A stretch of DNA of 64,000 nucleotides from Hemibagrus wyckioides (lineage: Eukaryota; Chordata; Actinopteri; Siluriformes; Bagridae): contig NC_080734.1 in assembly GCF_019097595.1 (NCBI RefSeq), positions 6,478,892-6,542,891 of the forward strand, read 5' to 3'. Of the stretch, positions 46,199 through 58,797 are shown piece after piece (position 1 is the stretch's first letter; every line of letters starts with the position of its first letter). Made by a program: the position numbers and the translations under genes. Below the pieces are notes generated by a model. The model was not told where the DNA came from and did not search any database. It worked only from the letters and a program-made list of their open reading frames with translations.

Positions 46199-46342
46199 GG
46201 ATATATATATATATATATATTAGGGATAAATAATAATTTAATTTGAAACTTTATCATTTTATATTCTGTTTTTATACTTCTGTGAAGCTGCGTTGAGACA
46301 ATGTCCATTGTTAAAAGTGCTATACAAATAAATTGATTTGAA
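46199..46342 (+). mobile_element. (TA)n and retroposon 3' tail
   Basis: A TA run at 46199-46220 is followed by 'agggataaataataattt' and the tail 'aagctgcgttgagacaatg', 'tccattgttaaaagtgctat', 'acaaataaattg'. Confidence 0.65.
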
Positions 46343-46399
46343 AATTGGCTGAATCACTCAGTCATTGGCTGACATCAAATAAAGAATAAAGACCTACAT

Positions 46400-46850
46400 C
46401 TAGGGAACACGGTGGCTTAAGGGGTAGCTTTCTTGTCTTCTACCTCCAAATCTGGGGGTTTGATTCTTGCTTCCACCCTGTATGTCAGTGGAGTTCCTCA
46501 GGGTATTCTGGTTTCATCCCTCAGTCCCAAGACTTTTACAGACTTATTGTCATCTTTAGATTGTCTGTAGTGTGTCTATGTGTGTAACTGTCGAGTCTCT
46601 GTGATGGTCTCCAGGCTCCCTGCTTCCCTGTATAGGATAAATGCTACAGAATTGGATAGATGGACTTACATCTTCACTAAGCTCTTGAATTAACACCTCA
46701 TTTAAAGAACAACTCCTGTGTGTGTTTTCTTTCATGTCATACTAATCTCCTCCATTAGGGTTTTAGTTTGACAGTATTCTTAGATCGTGATCTATGTGTG
46801 TAGCTGCATGAGGATGCATCATCTGCTAAGTGCTGTAAGTGTAAATGTAA
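46400..46850 (+). mobile_element. SINE (plus strand) and a second retroposon tail
   Basis: 'gaacacggtggcttaagggg' (head) is followed by 'gggtttgattcttgc', 'ctcagtcccaagactttt' and 'tccctgtataggataaatgc' (body to tail). 46800-46850 carries the ending 'catctgctaagtgctgtaag' and 'tgtaaatgtaaat' of another family. Confidence 0.7.
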
Positions 46851-48051
46851 ATCTGTGGGTTTCTGTTACCGACCTCTCCATCAGGAATAAGTCGGCATCA
46901 GTAGCAAATATAAAATGATTAATAGAAGTCAGGACATTTGTTATTTGACATAAAAGATGTGTCGCCGCTGGGACTTTCATGTGGCCAAGTAGCCGAGCTT
47001 TTGTGTAGACGTTAATCTCCAAGTGTTTGTGCGTTATGTAGTAAGTGAACTGACCGCATCACTAACAACGCCACAATTGACACAATACCTTTGAGAAGCT
47101 TGCTGTGGTTAAATATTTTTAAACACTTTTAACTTTACTACTACAATAAAACACCAGCAGCAGATGTTTAAGATTGTTTGTGATTTTTGTCTTCGTGATT
47201 TAGAAGCTTTCTGGACTTTGCTTCAGTTCTCACAGCTTAACCAACACTAAGAAATTATCTATAAATGACTTTAACACAGAACAAAATGTGAAGACTTAAT
47301 ATTATGATTAACAGTTATATATATATATTTTCTAAATCAACCAGTTAGTAAGTAGTTTTAGCATTAAGACACTTCAGCTTCTGGTCTTGGGCAAAGAATT
47401 TGTGTGAATGTGGATCAACACAAAAAATTTCCACCCGCAGCTCCATCTTCAGCTCAGTATCCCCTGATATACACTGACACTGAATTATACTGCCATTGCT
47501 CAGCTATGTCATTAAAAATCCTGTTTAGTCTAGGACTAAACTTAATTTGTGTCCAATAAACCAGCCCATTGAACAAAGCCAGTACAAAGACTACTGCAAT
47601 GGAAAAAGGACTCAGTGAAACTAACTGTTAATGCCCTCAACTCCAAGGAGAGTCCTCTCTGTGGTCAGTTACGATGTGATGAGCCTCAAGAGCGTTTCTA
47701 CTGAAAAGGTTTTATGTGCAGGAGTCTGTTTGCACTGTAGCCTGTTATCAAACAAGTGACAAATTAAAGGGGAAAAAAATACCCAAAAAGGTTAGTAAGG
47801 TGTTAAGTCATTTCCAGCCACCAGTGTACCTTGGTACAGAGTCTATAAGTCATATTTCCTAAAAGATATTCCCTCAGGTGATGAATATTTCATTCCAGAA
47901 TCACTGCTTTGTTAAAAGAAAGTGGCTGTGAAGGTCATATAATATGGTATATAATCGTATTTAGGTATGTTATTTCTTTCCTCAAGAGCTCTTGGTTGCT
48001 GTTATAAAAGGACATTATCAACATTCACATTATTTACTGTCCAGTGTATCA
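46851..48051. other. No gene recognised
   Basis: Intergenic sequence without a supported feature. Confidence 0.35.
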
Positions 48052-48262
48052 CCCAAATGAGGATAAGGTTCCCTTCTGAACCTGGTTCCTCTCAAGGTTT
48101 CTTCCTCACATCATCTCAGGAGCTTTTCTTCGCCACCATCACCTCAGGCTTGTTCATTAGGAATAAATGTTAGGGATAAATAGTAACTTAACTTTAAACT
48201 TTTAAGCTGCTTTGAGACAAGGTCCTTTGTTAAGAGTGGCATACAAATAAATTGAATTGTAG
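48052..48262 (+). mobile_element. Retroposon 3' end, well preserved
   Basis: 'aggttcccttctgaacctgg', 'ttcctctcaaggtttcttcc', 'tcacatcatctcagg', then 'aagctgctttgagacaaggt' and 'acaaataaattgaattg'. This is the longest plus-strand copy of this tail family here. A shorter copy of the front half lies at 53075-53190. Confidence 0.75.
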
Positions 48263-49434
48263 CATAGGATTATTTTCATCCTCACCAAATTTTCCAAAGT
48301 GAGGCCTTGTTCTATGCAGATGGGGGTCACCCTGAAGAAGACCACACCCATCGTGATGGAGAGTTTTCAAATGAAGCATAAAGGTGATAAAGGTGGAGCA
48401 TTTTGATTTGTAGCGATGCTTCAGCTCAAGGAAAAAAGTTGAATCCTGCCAGCAAAGTAAGGCATATGGATAAAGCTATAAACCACAGGCTTAAATCACA
48501 AATAAAATGAAATCAAATGAAATTTCCTTTCGTTGGGCGTTGTTTGAAGAGCATGCTGGGAAATGTGGTCGAATAGCAATAACCGAGACGCGCCAAGCTG
48601 ATGTTACAATATAAAATCAGATTCAACTAATAATAATAGAGTCAGGTGTGTTTTCATTCGTTAACGCTCCCTATGGATCAAAGTGGTGACCGTTGACCTC
48701 CTGTTTGATTGTTTTCCAAAGCAGCTTGCTTCCTCTGATGCAGCTGGAAAGTCACATGACCTGTCACAACATGAAACTCTGTTAAAACAGCTTTTTTCTT
48801 GAATTCCTGTTCACACGGAATTCCCCTGGTATATTTTTTCATGCATTTATACAGGCTCTAAGATTCCTTCGGTGCACTGACACACACCAACAGATGCTCC
48901 ACGAAACTGTGATGCACAATGGCATTTTGGAATCAATAAAACACATGCCTAATTTCGCATTTTAACCTAGCACACAGTTTTATTGTTAGTCTGGTGAGTG
49001 GATTCAGACCAGACACGGTTCAACCATTCAACGCACATCGGCAGAGCCAATGTACACCAGCAGAGTGGTAAAAAAATCCTTTTTGGCCTCGTTACAAAGA
49101 ATTTACATGACCACGCCGTAAAACTTTATTTGAAAAGTCTTTATAAAACTGTTTCTTTCAGCAGCATATGACAAAATGATACACTACGGTTAAGTTTTTT
49201 TTGATGTTTTCAGATAGTTTAACAGAATCATAGCATGCCACACTACAGGGAGGAGGAACATGCTGTCGTAAATGAAACCACATTCGGAATATCAGCGGCT
49301 TAACCGATTTTCCGAGCGCTGTTCCTTCACCCATTTAAAGAAACAGATCCAAAACCTTTAGAAAAAACCCAAACCCTATTTCGAAGAAGTGTGTTTTCTA
49401 TTAGCAGCACATTATATTCCAATTTTATTTATAT
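48263..49434. other. No gene recognised
   Basis: Intergenic sequence. No feature is supported. Confidence 0.35.
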
Positions 49435-49725
49435 GCTGCGATTGAATTGTCAGTTCTGATTGGACGCGAGGTGTGGACTTATTTCCTATAACTGCAGATC
49501 TGACAGAGGAAAAGGAAAGAACGGTGGGTAAAGGAATGAGAGTCTATAGCTGTTATAACGTAAGTGACACCTTGTTTCACAGATGTTCGAGAACTATAAA
49601 ATGATAAAAAGCATGATGTGTTATTTTATGATGCAATAAACAAACTTGCATTGACCAGTTGGTAGAAAAGATATGACAATGAGGAACATTCTGTCACAGG
49701 AAAATAATCAACATCATGTGTATCC
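49435..49725 (+). mobile_element. Non-autonomous DNA transposon-like repeat
   Basis: The left end has 'tcagttctgattgg' and 'cctataactgcagatctgac'. The right end has 'attctgtcacaggaaaataa' followed by 'tcaacatcatg', resembling the inverted partner. It belongs to the family at 9361, 39388, 42158 and 44011. Confidence 0.45.
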
Positions 49726-49829
49726 TTAACTATTACTCAAGATAAAGATAGCATTTTTTCCATATTTCATCCACGACTGGATTAGAAGAAACACCTGACA
49801 ATGACAAAGAAAAGAGAAGGAAATAATTT

Positions 49830-50515
49830 TATCTGTATAGTACTTTTAACAATGAACAGCATCTCAAAGCTGCTTTACGGTATTATAGAAATTATTAATA
49901 ATAATTATAAAACAATGGTACAATAATTTCTCAGACTTCTGTAAAACACAGTAAAGCAAAACGCAGCAGGAGTGTGTTTGTGAATGTGCTGGGATTGTAT
50001 ATTGTATTACTTGTCCTGGAAGACCGATAATTCATATGCTTTCATATGCATTCATATGATGGAGAGAAATAATAACAGGTTCAGGATGAGCGATCAAGAA
50101 CAATAGTGATCCCTATTGATGCAGTGACTCTCTGAGATAAACTAGGCCTCAGAGCATGGCATCCCTGGCATGTCAAATCAAGACCTTGTTGATCTGCAGC
50201 TCCTGCGTATGTAGGACAGAGAACAACAGAGGCTCGAGGAAGGACATTGACATGAATGTTTAGATTGAAACACGTCTGTATAAACAATTCAGAATCTAAC
50301 TCAAGCATAGATCTGTTAAAAGGAGCTAAGGAAAAGTGTCCACTAAATAATCCGGAAGACATAAAACAACATAATCAGATAGTTATAGGACATTTGATGA
50401 GATCAGAATTAATAATCCCAATAATTCCAAGCATTCATAACATTGAATTCAATATAATTCTATTTGTATAGCACATTTAACAATCGTCCTCAAAGCAGTT
50501 TTACAGATAAATATA
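49830..50515 (-). mobile_element. Inverted retroposon tails
   Basis: 'tgtatagtacttttaacaat' with 'ctcaaagctgctttac' at 49840-49880, and 'ctatttgtatagcacattta' with 'cctcaaagcagttttac' at 50458-50506, are two complements of the tail family. The bases between may be the body of one element. They stop just before the 72-bp array. Confidence 0.55.
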
Positions 50516-50597
50516 TAAATTCAGGATATATATTTTTAATTTAAATATATCTCTAAAAAAATGAGAGCAATTTACTCTTTTTTTACTATTCTGTAAA

Positions 50598-52542
50598 CAT
50601 GACATCACTATGGATCGTCCTACATGGACACCTTAAAGATTTAGACTTCTTTAAAACAATATGTCCATGTCTGACCTCACTGTGGATTGTCCTACATGGA
50701 CACCTTAAAGATTTAGACTCCTTTTTAACAATATGTCCATGTCTGACCTCACTGTGGATTGTCCTCCATGGACACCTTAAAGATTTAGACTTCTTTAAAA
50801 CAATATGTCCATGTCTGACCTCACTGTGGATTGTCCTACATGGACACCTTAAAGATTTAGACTTCTTTAAAACAATATGTCCATGTCTGACCTCACTGTG
50901 GATTGTCCTCCATGGACACCTTAAAGATTTAGACTCCTTTTAAACAATATGTCCATGTCTGACCTCACTGTGGATTGTCCTACATGGACACCTTAAAGAT
51001 TTAGACTTCTTTAAAACAATATGTCCATGTCTGACCTCACTGTGGATTGTCCTACATGGACACCTTAAAGATTTAGACTTCTTTAAAACAATATGTCCAT
51101 GTCTGACCTCACTGTGGATTGTCCTACATGGACACCTTAAAGATTTAGACTTCTTTAAAACAATATGTCCATGTCTGACCTCACTGTGGATTGTCCTCCA
51201 TGGACACCTTAAAGATTTAGACTCCTTTTAAACAATATGTCCATGTCTGACCTCACTGTGGATTGTCCTACATGGACACCTTAAAGATTTAGACTTCTTT
51301 AAAACAATATGTCCATGTCTGACCTCACTGTGGATTGTCCTACATGGACACCTTAAAGATTTAGACTCCTTTTAAACAATATGTCCATGTCTGACCTCAC
51401 TGTGGATTGTCCTACATGGACACCTTAAAGATTTAGACTTCTTTAAAACAATATGTCCATGTCTGACCTCACTGTGGATTGTCCTACATGGACACCTTAA
51501 AGATTTAGACTCCTTTTAAACAATATGTCCATGTCTGACCTCACTGTGGATTGTCCTACATGGACACCTTAAAGATTTAGACTTCTTTAAAACAATATGT
51601 CCATGTCTGACCTCACTGTGGATTGTCCTACATGGACACCTTAAAGATTTAGACTTCTTTAAAACAATATGTCCATGTCTGACCTCACTGTGGATTGTCC
51701 TCCATGGACACCTTAAAGATTTAGACTCCTTTTAAACAATATGTCCATGTCTGACCTCACTGTGGATTGTCCTACATGGACACCTTAAAGATTTAGACTT
51801 CTTTAAAACAATATGTCCATGTCTGACCTCACTGTGGATTGTCCTACATGGACACCTTAAAGATTTAGACTCCTTTTAAACAATATGTCCATGTCTGACC
51901 TCACTGTGGATTGTCCTACATGGACACCTTAAAGATTTAGACTCCTTTTAAACAATATGTCCATGTCTGACCTCACTGTGGATTGTCCTACATGGACACC
52001 TTAAAGATTTAGACTCCTTTTAAACAATATGTCCATGTCTGACCTCACTGTGGATTGTCCTACATGGACACCTTAAAGATTTAGACTTCTTTAAAACAAT
52101 ATGTCCATGTCTGACCTCACTGTGGATTGTCCTACATGGACACCTTAAAGATTTAGACTCCTTTTAAACAATATGTCCATGTCTGACCTCACTGTGGATT
52201 GTCCTACGTGGACACCTTAAAGATTTAGACTTCTTTAAAACAATATGTCCATGTCTGACCTCACTGTGGATTGTCCTACATGGACACCTTAAAGATTTAG
52301 ACTTCTTTAAAACAATATGTCCATGTCTGACCTCACTGTGGATTGTCCTACATGGACACCTTAAAGATTTAGACTTCTTTAAAACAATATGTCCATGTCT
52401 GACCTCACTGTGGATTGTCCTACGTGGACACCTTAAAGATTTAGACTTCTTTAAAACAATATGTCCATGTCTGACCTCACTGTGGATTGTCCTACATGGA
52501 CACCTTAAAGATTTAGACTCCTTTTAAACAATATGTCCATGT
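50598..52542. repeat. 72-bp minisatellite, 27 copies
   Basis: A 72-base unit ('ctgacctcactgtggattgt', 'cctacatggacaccttaaag', 'atttagacttctttaaaac', 'aatatgtccatgt') repeats head to tail 27 times with very little divergence. Two main tail variants alternate irregularly, 'cttctttaaaac' and 'ctccttttaaac'. A 'cctccatgg' form occurs in copies 3, 5, 9 and 16, and 'cctacgtgg' in copies 23 and 26. The first copy is the most diverged. Each unit contains TGTCCATGT and its complement ACATGGACA. The unit is 24 codons, so open frames run through, but one variant creates an in-frame TAA; I do not call a gene. Confidence 0.97.
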
Positions 52543-53074
52543 CTGACCCTTGCTAGAGAAGACACACAGTTAGACCTAACCAGGCTTTTTTTTTGTAGGA
52601 CAGTCCATGGTGAGTTTATCAGAAAGCACCAAAGCTGGGTCATGCAACCTGGCCTAAAGAAACACTTTAAAACGGATTGAAAAAGATTTCTTTCCAAAAG
52701 GAGATCGAACAGAATCAGCTTGTGTGTGTTCATTAAAAGTATGTCCCTACAATTAATAAGTGACATCACAGAAATTACCCATGATGCAAAGGAAATTATA
52801 GTTAAATCCTGTATGTGATAATAATGGCCTGTGTAATCCTGTGTAATAATGGCAATTCTTTTCTTTTTTACAATTATTTAGACTATAAAATACAGTAAAG
52901 TTTAAAACAATGTAATCTTACCTGGATAATGTAGACATCTATCTAAGAATTGCTGCTGTAATCCTACAGACTGCCCTGTGCTCATCTTCCCAATCTGCAC
53001 ATCCTTTCAATCCTTACCACATTGTTTACTTTTCTACTCCTGAATAGTGTAATGATTTGAAATGATTTATAATC
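52543..53074. other. No gene recognised
   Basis: Intergenic sequence after the minisatellite. No supported feature. Confidence 0.35.
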
Positions 53075-53290
53075 CCACATCCCAAAAGAAGACTTTTAAA
53101 TCGGGATCCTCTCAGATTTTCTTCCTTATGTCATCTCAGGGAGTTTTTCCTCACATCTCTGACCGCTGCCTTGTTCCTTAGGAATCTATATCTACACTCA
53201 CATCTCAGTGGAATCAATCTGGGAGGTGAATCCAGAGTACAGGGAGGACATGCAAAAGCTCAGGATCGAACCCTGAGTCTCGAGCTGATC
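53075..53290 (+). mobile_element. Retroposon 3'-end fragment and SINE scrap
   Basis: 'ggatcctctcagattttctt' followed by 'atgtcatctcagggag' parallels 48080-48125. 53215-53290 ('agggaggacatgcaaaagct', 'aggatcgaaccctgag') is a minus-strand SINE scrap. Confidence 0.5.
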
Positions 53291-55150
53291 ATTCACGGTT
53301 AAGATGATACTCAGAGTTAGCGACTGATTAAAGTGCTCACTTTTTAATAGATGGTTTTAAGTATATTATTACAACAGCATTCACTGAATCAGGACAGAGC
53401 TGTTTTTGTCATGTGTTTACTACAAGGGTACATCCCCATGCAACCCCCTTCAAAACAAGTCTCTCATTCTCTACAAATTCGGAAGAATCCGCTAATAGAG
53501 CCGCTCTCCTAATTGGGCATTGAGTAGTACTTTCTTGGGGGGGTTTCGATGGACCAGTCTGCCTGGAACTGGTTGCTTGGAGCCTATAGTTGACACAGAA
53601 AGACTTGGACAGCCTGTGATCATCCCACTGAGTGTATGTGTGTGGGAAGGGAAAAAGAGAGAATACAAAAATAATGCAAACTTACTTTCACACTTTTTAA
53701 ACCATTGCTGCTGCTTTTTCCAGCTCCAATAATTTACCTGCCAAAGAAAATACAATTCAAAAAGTCTTTAAACTCAAGGGGAGCTAAACAAATGGCCACC
53801 TCAGATTATTATTATTTTTTTAATCTGTGTTTACATTACTAAACAAAAGATATAACTCACAATGCAGAGACTGATTAGTTTAACACAATGGATGTCTCAG
53901 TCATGCTGAAGTTTTTCATTAATGGAGCCAAGTCTTCTTATAAAGAAAGAGTGCGGCAGACACTAAGCAATTTTGAAAGCAGAGTTTTGGAGAACAGGAG
54001 GAGGGAGGAGGACCTTTATTTCTCTTTAAACCCTTTTGACTATAACTCTTCTGCCTTATAATAGACACTTCACATGCTTAAGGAGACACACCAAGCCTTC
54101 ATGGCCACAAAAGCTCCTTTGTAAACTCGAGCAAAGTGATGACTTCACTTAAAAAAATACGGATAAACGCAAATCGGAGAGAAGAGCCATCGAGGACGGG
54201 GCATTCTTATGAGAAGTCAATTGCCTTCCTGTGTTTTTCAGCTAATGAAGACACAATTCTGCAGAGGACCAGCAAGAACAAGTGTTTCTCTGCATTTTCA
54301 CTGACAGCTGTATGAAGCCAGGGAAGGATTATTAATCATGTTTGAGCAAAAAAGTTGCCACCTTTTTTCACCCAGATTTTTTCTGTTAGGTGATTCGACT
54401 TGGGAAGCTGCAACAGGTTCTTTTTATTGTCGGTGCCAAGGGCCTGGGTAAGGGCTGCGGGTTGAAAGCGTTCATCCACTGAGTTTCCAGAGCCTCTGAC
54501 TTTGAACTGAAACTCAAAGCCTTATTTTTCCTGTGTTTACAAGATGAGGATACCAAGAACTCAGGCAAGCGTGTATATATGCTATGCCGAGAAACAGAGA
54601 AAGTCGAATTTTTCCAAAACGCTGTTGACCATGTGAGGCGAAGAGGCAGGTTGTTGCAGGATTTAAGCCGGGGATCAAACTATCTCCTCCTTTTCAGGAA
54701 GAAAAAGCAATTGTGTATATCGTCAAACACGTTTCGGTGTCAGTGCTGTCTGCATGACTGGTGCTCGTGCTTATGATGGTAGCAAAGAAACAAACAAAAA
54801 AATGGTGTTCTTTAACATTTCCCAGTCAAATCCTGTCTAAGACTCATTCCCCAGCGGACCACTTATGATTACTATTCCCACCATGTAATCTAAACACATT
54901 AGATTTCCCTTGGGACTGGAGATCCAAAGATGCTGCTGCTGTAAGATATATATATATATATATATGTGTGAGTGGAAACATTACAGTCTCCAAACATGAC
55001 AGAGGAAGTGCAAAACTTCCTGTCAGCTTATGGTTCGCCACATTAACGGTTAAAAGTCATTAAGGTCATTTGTGTTTGGAACTTTCCACCACTGAATGGA
55101 AGCAAAAGCATTATGGAGAAGGATATGTCTATGCAGTATTTTTAATAATG
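53291..55150. other. No gene recognised
   Basis: Intergenic. A short (TA)n lies near 54947-54965. The block 53900-54400 is repeat-free and could be regulatory, but this cannot be shown here. Confidence 0.35.
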
Positions 55151-55154
55151 GTAA

Positions 55155-55395
55155 AGATTCAAGATTCAGGAGTTTATTGGCAGTTTATTGGTATGTTCAG
55201 GAAACAGTGTGTTATGCCACACAAAGAAATTAATTCTCTGTGAATCCTTCAGCAGCCTAACACAAGTTAAAAAAAAGAAAAAATAGAATATACAGTGTGT
55301 GATTTACAAAATTACTCATAGTGCAAAAAGAGACAAAATGTATTGCCTGTATAAACTGTACAGTGTGCAATGTAACATATAAGACAAGACAGTCC
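55155..55395 (-). mobile_element. Retroposon-like fragment, minus strand
   Basis: 'caagattcaggagtttattg' ... 'gaaacagtgtgttatgccac' ... 'agcagcctaacaca' ... 'cagtgtgcaatgtaacat' is in the style of the fragment at 16699-16990 (a 'tttattg' start, and 'cagtg'/'tgtgcaaa' words near the end). Confidence 0.45.
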
Positions 55396-55614
55396 TGTGG
55401 AGGTCCATGTTGCTTATTGTGTTAGTGTGTTAGTATGTTTATGAATGTGTTAGCTTGTTTATGAATATTTTTCAATCTTATTAACTCTTTTTCCCAGAGG
55501 AGTTTGCGCCTGTTTTGTTGTTTCCATGTTCAATATTGAGTATCTTTGTCATATCACACTCTACAGTGTCATATCAAACTAGACACTCAAAGCTTTGAGA
55601 AATATTTTTTCCAC

Positions 55615-55855
55615 ACATATGTTTGTCTCTTCAAAGTAAATGGTGATATCAAACCCATTTCTGCTCTCTGAGAAGCCCCAATTGCTTGTTCATCTAAAAA
55701 GCAGCTCAAATCTGTGTCTAAAATCTAAAATTCTGTGTAAGGTTATCCAACAGAGGGAAAAACACACATCTAATACACACTGAAAGCCAATGAGTCCTGT
55801 ACGAATGTCCAATACGTTGATTTAATACCAGTGTGGTGGTAAAAAAGGGTTAAAA
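55615..55855. repeat. Unnamed dispersed repeat, copy 2
   Basis: This is collinear with 34605-34885 (see that entry). Confidence 0.65.
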
Positions 55856-57049
55856 GACAAGGAAAACAATTAATTAGAACAATCTCTTTTAAACATAAAA
55901 GCAGATTTTATTGATTTCCAACTTGTCTAGTCCAGTTGTGTTTATAGGTGGGAAACAAATTCAAGCCAAATACTCTGGATAATGGGCTCCTAAAAAGACG
56001 CAGTTAAAAGCAAAATAATGTAATCATTCAATCCCATACTAGCAACAGCTCTCTGAGTTCTTCAGAGGACGTGGATTAGTTGACAAGAATCATGAGAACA
56101 TGTCACTACTATAGAAAACAGGAAATACTGAGCAAAGCTGGAGGAGTTTCCCATATGTCCAAGTTCAACATATGACACATGAAGAAGTGGTTTGGGTTTC
56201 CCTGAACTGCAGTGTTTGATATCAGAGGCGCATGGTACATTACAGATTGAAGATTGAAGATGAAGATTAGTCAGTCGAGTACCACCAAGACACTCCTAAG
56301 AGAGAGAAAGAAACTACTACTGCTGTAAACAAATAAGGTCCAAGCTTGTTTAGGTTGGCAAGTCTTAAGACTTAATTGCTAGAGAGGAGGTCTATCTAAG
56401 AGCTCCGGCTCCAACACTATTATTTAACATGTTTTTGCAGAATTGTGCAATGCGTTAACTGCAACCCAACCATCACGTAGTTAAGTTTTGTCGGATGTGG
56501 CCAAAAACTGTGAACACCAGCACATGAAATGCAAGCACAGGCGTGAAAAAGGCATTAAAAATTGCCACTAGTGGCAAGAGATTTGCAATTATGGCATACC
56601 AAGGTAAAAAAGGTTTTCCCCTCGGTTCACTTGGCTTGTAATACTTTGGGTGACTATGTTTGTTCCTGTTGGAAACGTTTGTTTGAGCTTTGTCATTCAC
56701 ACCCCTACTTGGACAGAGAAATATCCGTGTTGTGTCAGTGATGTGTTCTTAATGCCAGGAATTAGGTGTTTAAAATCCTGTGATGCGTTTGTGTGGAGCA
56801 CAGCGTTGCGTTCTGAGAGTTCCTGAGTCTCCAAGTATGTGTCAGTCATTGTTCCATACTTCCGCACAGGATGTCGCTTGAGGCTGTGGGTATTTGCGTC
56901 AACGTGGGAAGCAGCGGTTAGGACATGGGATCAACAGGATGAGGAAAGCTATATCTTTGGCTATACGGTAAAGTGGGGTTGTAGCTGCTATGCTCAACTC
57001 ACAGCCACAGTGAATGACAAGGCCAATATCTTTTTAGATTTTTGACATA
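55856..57049. other. No gene recognised
   Basis: Intergenic sequence. No supported feature. Confidence 0.35.
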
Positions 57050-57890
57050 TTTTGGGTTGAAAAGGTCATGGAGAGGTCAGTTTTAGCAATTATCTGACAC
57101 TTCTGGAGACGTTGGGGGTTTTGTTCAGGGGCCCCCTACACTGGCAAGCTGGCAATTCCAGGATATGCCACTATTATCAGTTCCAGTTTTCTGCAAAGCT
57201 GCTTTGTGACAAGGTCCATTGTTAAAAGGAAGACAAGCGCTATGGAAGACATGCTCAGTCAATTTATAACACCTCTTGAGAAGCTCTTGGTCAAGGGCAC
57301 AACATCGGTCATGGTCAGTCATTGTGGAGCACCTTGGAGGCACTTAATGCCCATTGTTAGCCGGCTGGCAAATCTAGGGTTCTGGGATTTGAGCCTTCTT
57401 AGCACTAATACACCCTTAGGTGGTTTCTCAACAGTCTTTTGTTTCTAACCATTCCTGCTGTTTCTACCACAGGTTTTAAAAGATGGTCAGCAATTGTGTA
57501 ACATCTGGAGCAGTTCAGTCTTGTTCAAATTGGGCAGTCTGGTAATTCTACCATTTCTTGGCTTTCTTGACTAGTACACTTGCTTCTTAAGTGTTTTTTG
57601 TTGGGAAATTTTCAGGTTTTACTGGGAACTTGCAAGCTGGCAATTCGGGGATTTGAATTCTGAGACTCCTTATCACCAGTACATCCGTAGATGGTTTCTC
57701 AAAACCCTTGTTTAGTTTGCACTTCTCACTTCAGAACAGGTTTCTGTACTGAACTTTTGACTTGTCTGAGGTCAGAAGTCATGGTCAACCATTGTATAAC
57801 ATCTCATGGTGCAGTTGGGGAGGCTTTATGGGCCAGACAATGGCAGGCTGGCTGTTTGTGCATTTGAAGTCATGACCTTTTTATCCTTCC
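57050..57890. repeat. Degenerate tandem repeat, about 210-270 bp period
   Basis: Related phrases recur in order. 'aagctggcaattcc', 'ggctggcaaatcta', 'aagctggcaattcg' and 'aggctggctgtttg' occur near 57144, 57363, 57633 and 57846. 'ggtcagtcattgtg', 'ggtcagcaattgtg' and 'ggtcaaccattgta' occur between them. 'ggtggtttctcaa'/'gatggtttctcaa' follows two of the copies. A retroposon-tail fragment lies in the first unit at 57195. Confidence 0.6.
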
Positions 57891-58049
57891 TGACAAAAGG
57901 TTCTACCATTTTTAAGGTTTCCTCACTTGAAGCATTCTTCAAACAAGCAAATGTTTTGTTATATGGTTTAGGTTTGAGATAAGCCCTTAACGGTTCACAC
58001 AGCGAAAAAAACTTGAGGACCATATAGGGTACTATATAGAACAGTATAC

Positions 58050-58315
58050 AAAACCGTAAAATCTAAAGCCAAGGATCCCTCATACTTCAAGCTACAAAGG
58101 AGACATGAATCAAGACTCTTGATTCTTGAGAGCCAGCTGAGTTTCTGACTGTCTTCAGAGAAAGACTGAAGACTTATTTCTTTACTAAGCGGTTGAAAGA
58201 AAAAAACATGAATCTGTACCGAGTTTTAGCTTAATGGTATTCTTCGATATTCTGAAATGTTTGTGATGACTACAGTGCACTTCTCTGAATAAAGATGTTT
58301 GTTAAATGCAATGAA
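58050..58315 (+). mobile_element. LINE 3'-end-like remnant
   Basis: 'aaagccaaggatccctcata' and 'cttcaagctac', then 'tttctgactgtcttcagaga', 'aagactgaagacttatttct' and 'gtaccgagttttagcttaat' read like the end of a degraded LINE ORF2 plus 3' UTR, as common in fish. Confidence 0.5.
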
Positions 58316-58753
58316 TGTCAATGCAAGTGAGATACAACTGGCCATTTTGCAGCCCTGCCTTTTCACATCCAGTAGAAAATCAAGTCGAATCCACAACAGC
58401 AGTTTAATTGTGTTAGCAGTGAACTGCCAGGACCTCATAAGTCTGAACTTGTTACATTCCCCTGAATGACGTCCTCGCGTTCGACCCCTAACACTAAGCC
58501 GCTGGGACGTGACGTGACTCCGGCGTCTCCTTCGGATAGAAGAGACGTGCACATGCTCACTCGCTACTGACAGGGACATGAAATTTATCACCCGCAGTAA
58601 TAACAGGTCGCGTTAATTCCATGGGAAAGACTCATCTGATTCTCACCCGTGTTTAAGTGTTACTAGACAGCTACATTAAAACAGAGGTTGATGACTGCTG
58701 TCACATCCACTGTTCTCCAATGGCTACTTTCTTTTTTTCCCTTCTTTTGACTT

Positions 58754-58755
<2 letters not shown>

Positions 58756-58796
<41 letters not shown>
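58756..58796. repeat. (TG)n microsatellite
   Basis: About 20 perfect TG units. Confidence 0.95.

Positions 58797-58797
<1 letters not shown>

Noticed and set aside
50599..50943. Repeat protein of 24-residue units in the 72-bp array
   Set aside because: The open frame ends in the fifth copy because of the 'tttTAAac' variant, there is no promoter or splice signal, and the multiple-of-three length alone is weak evidence.
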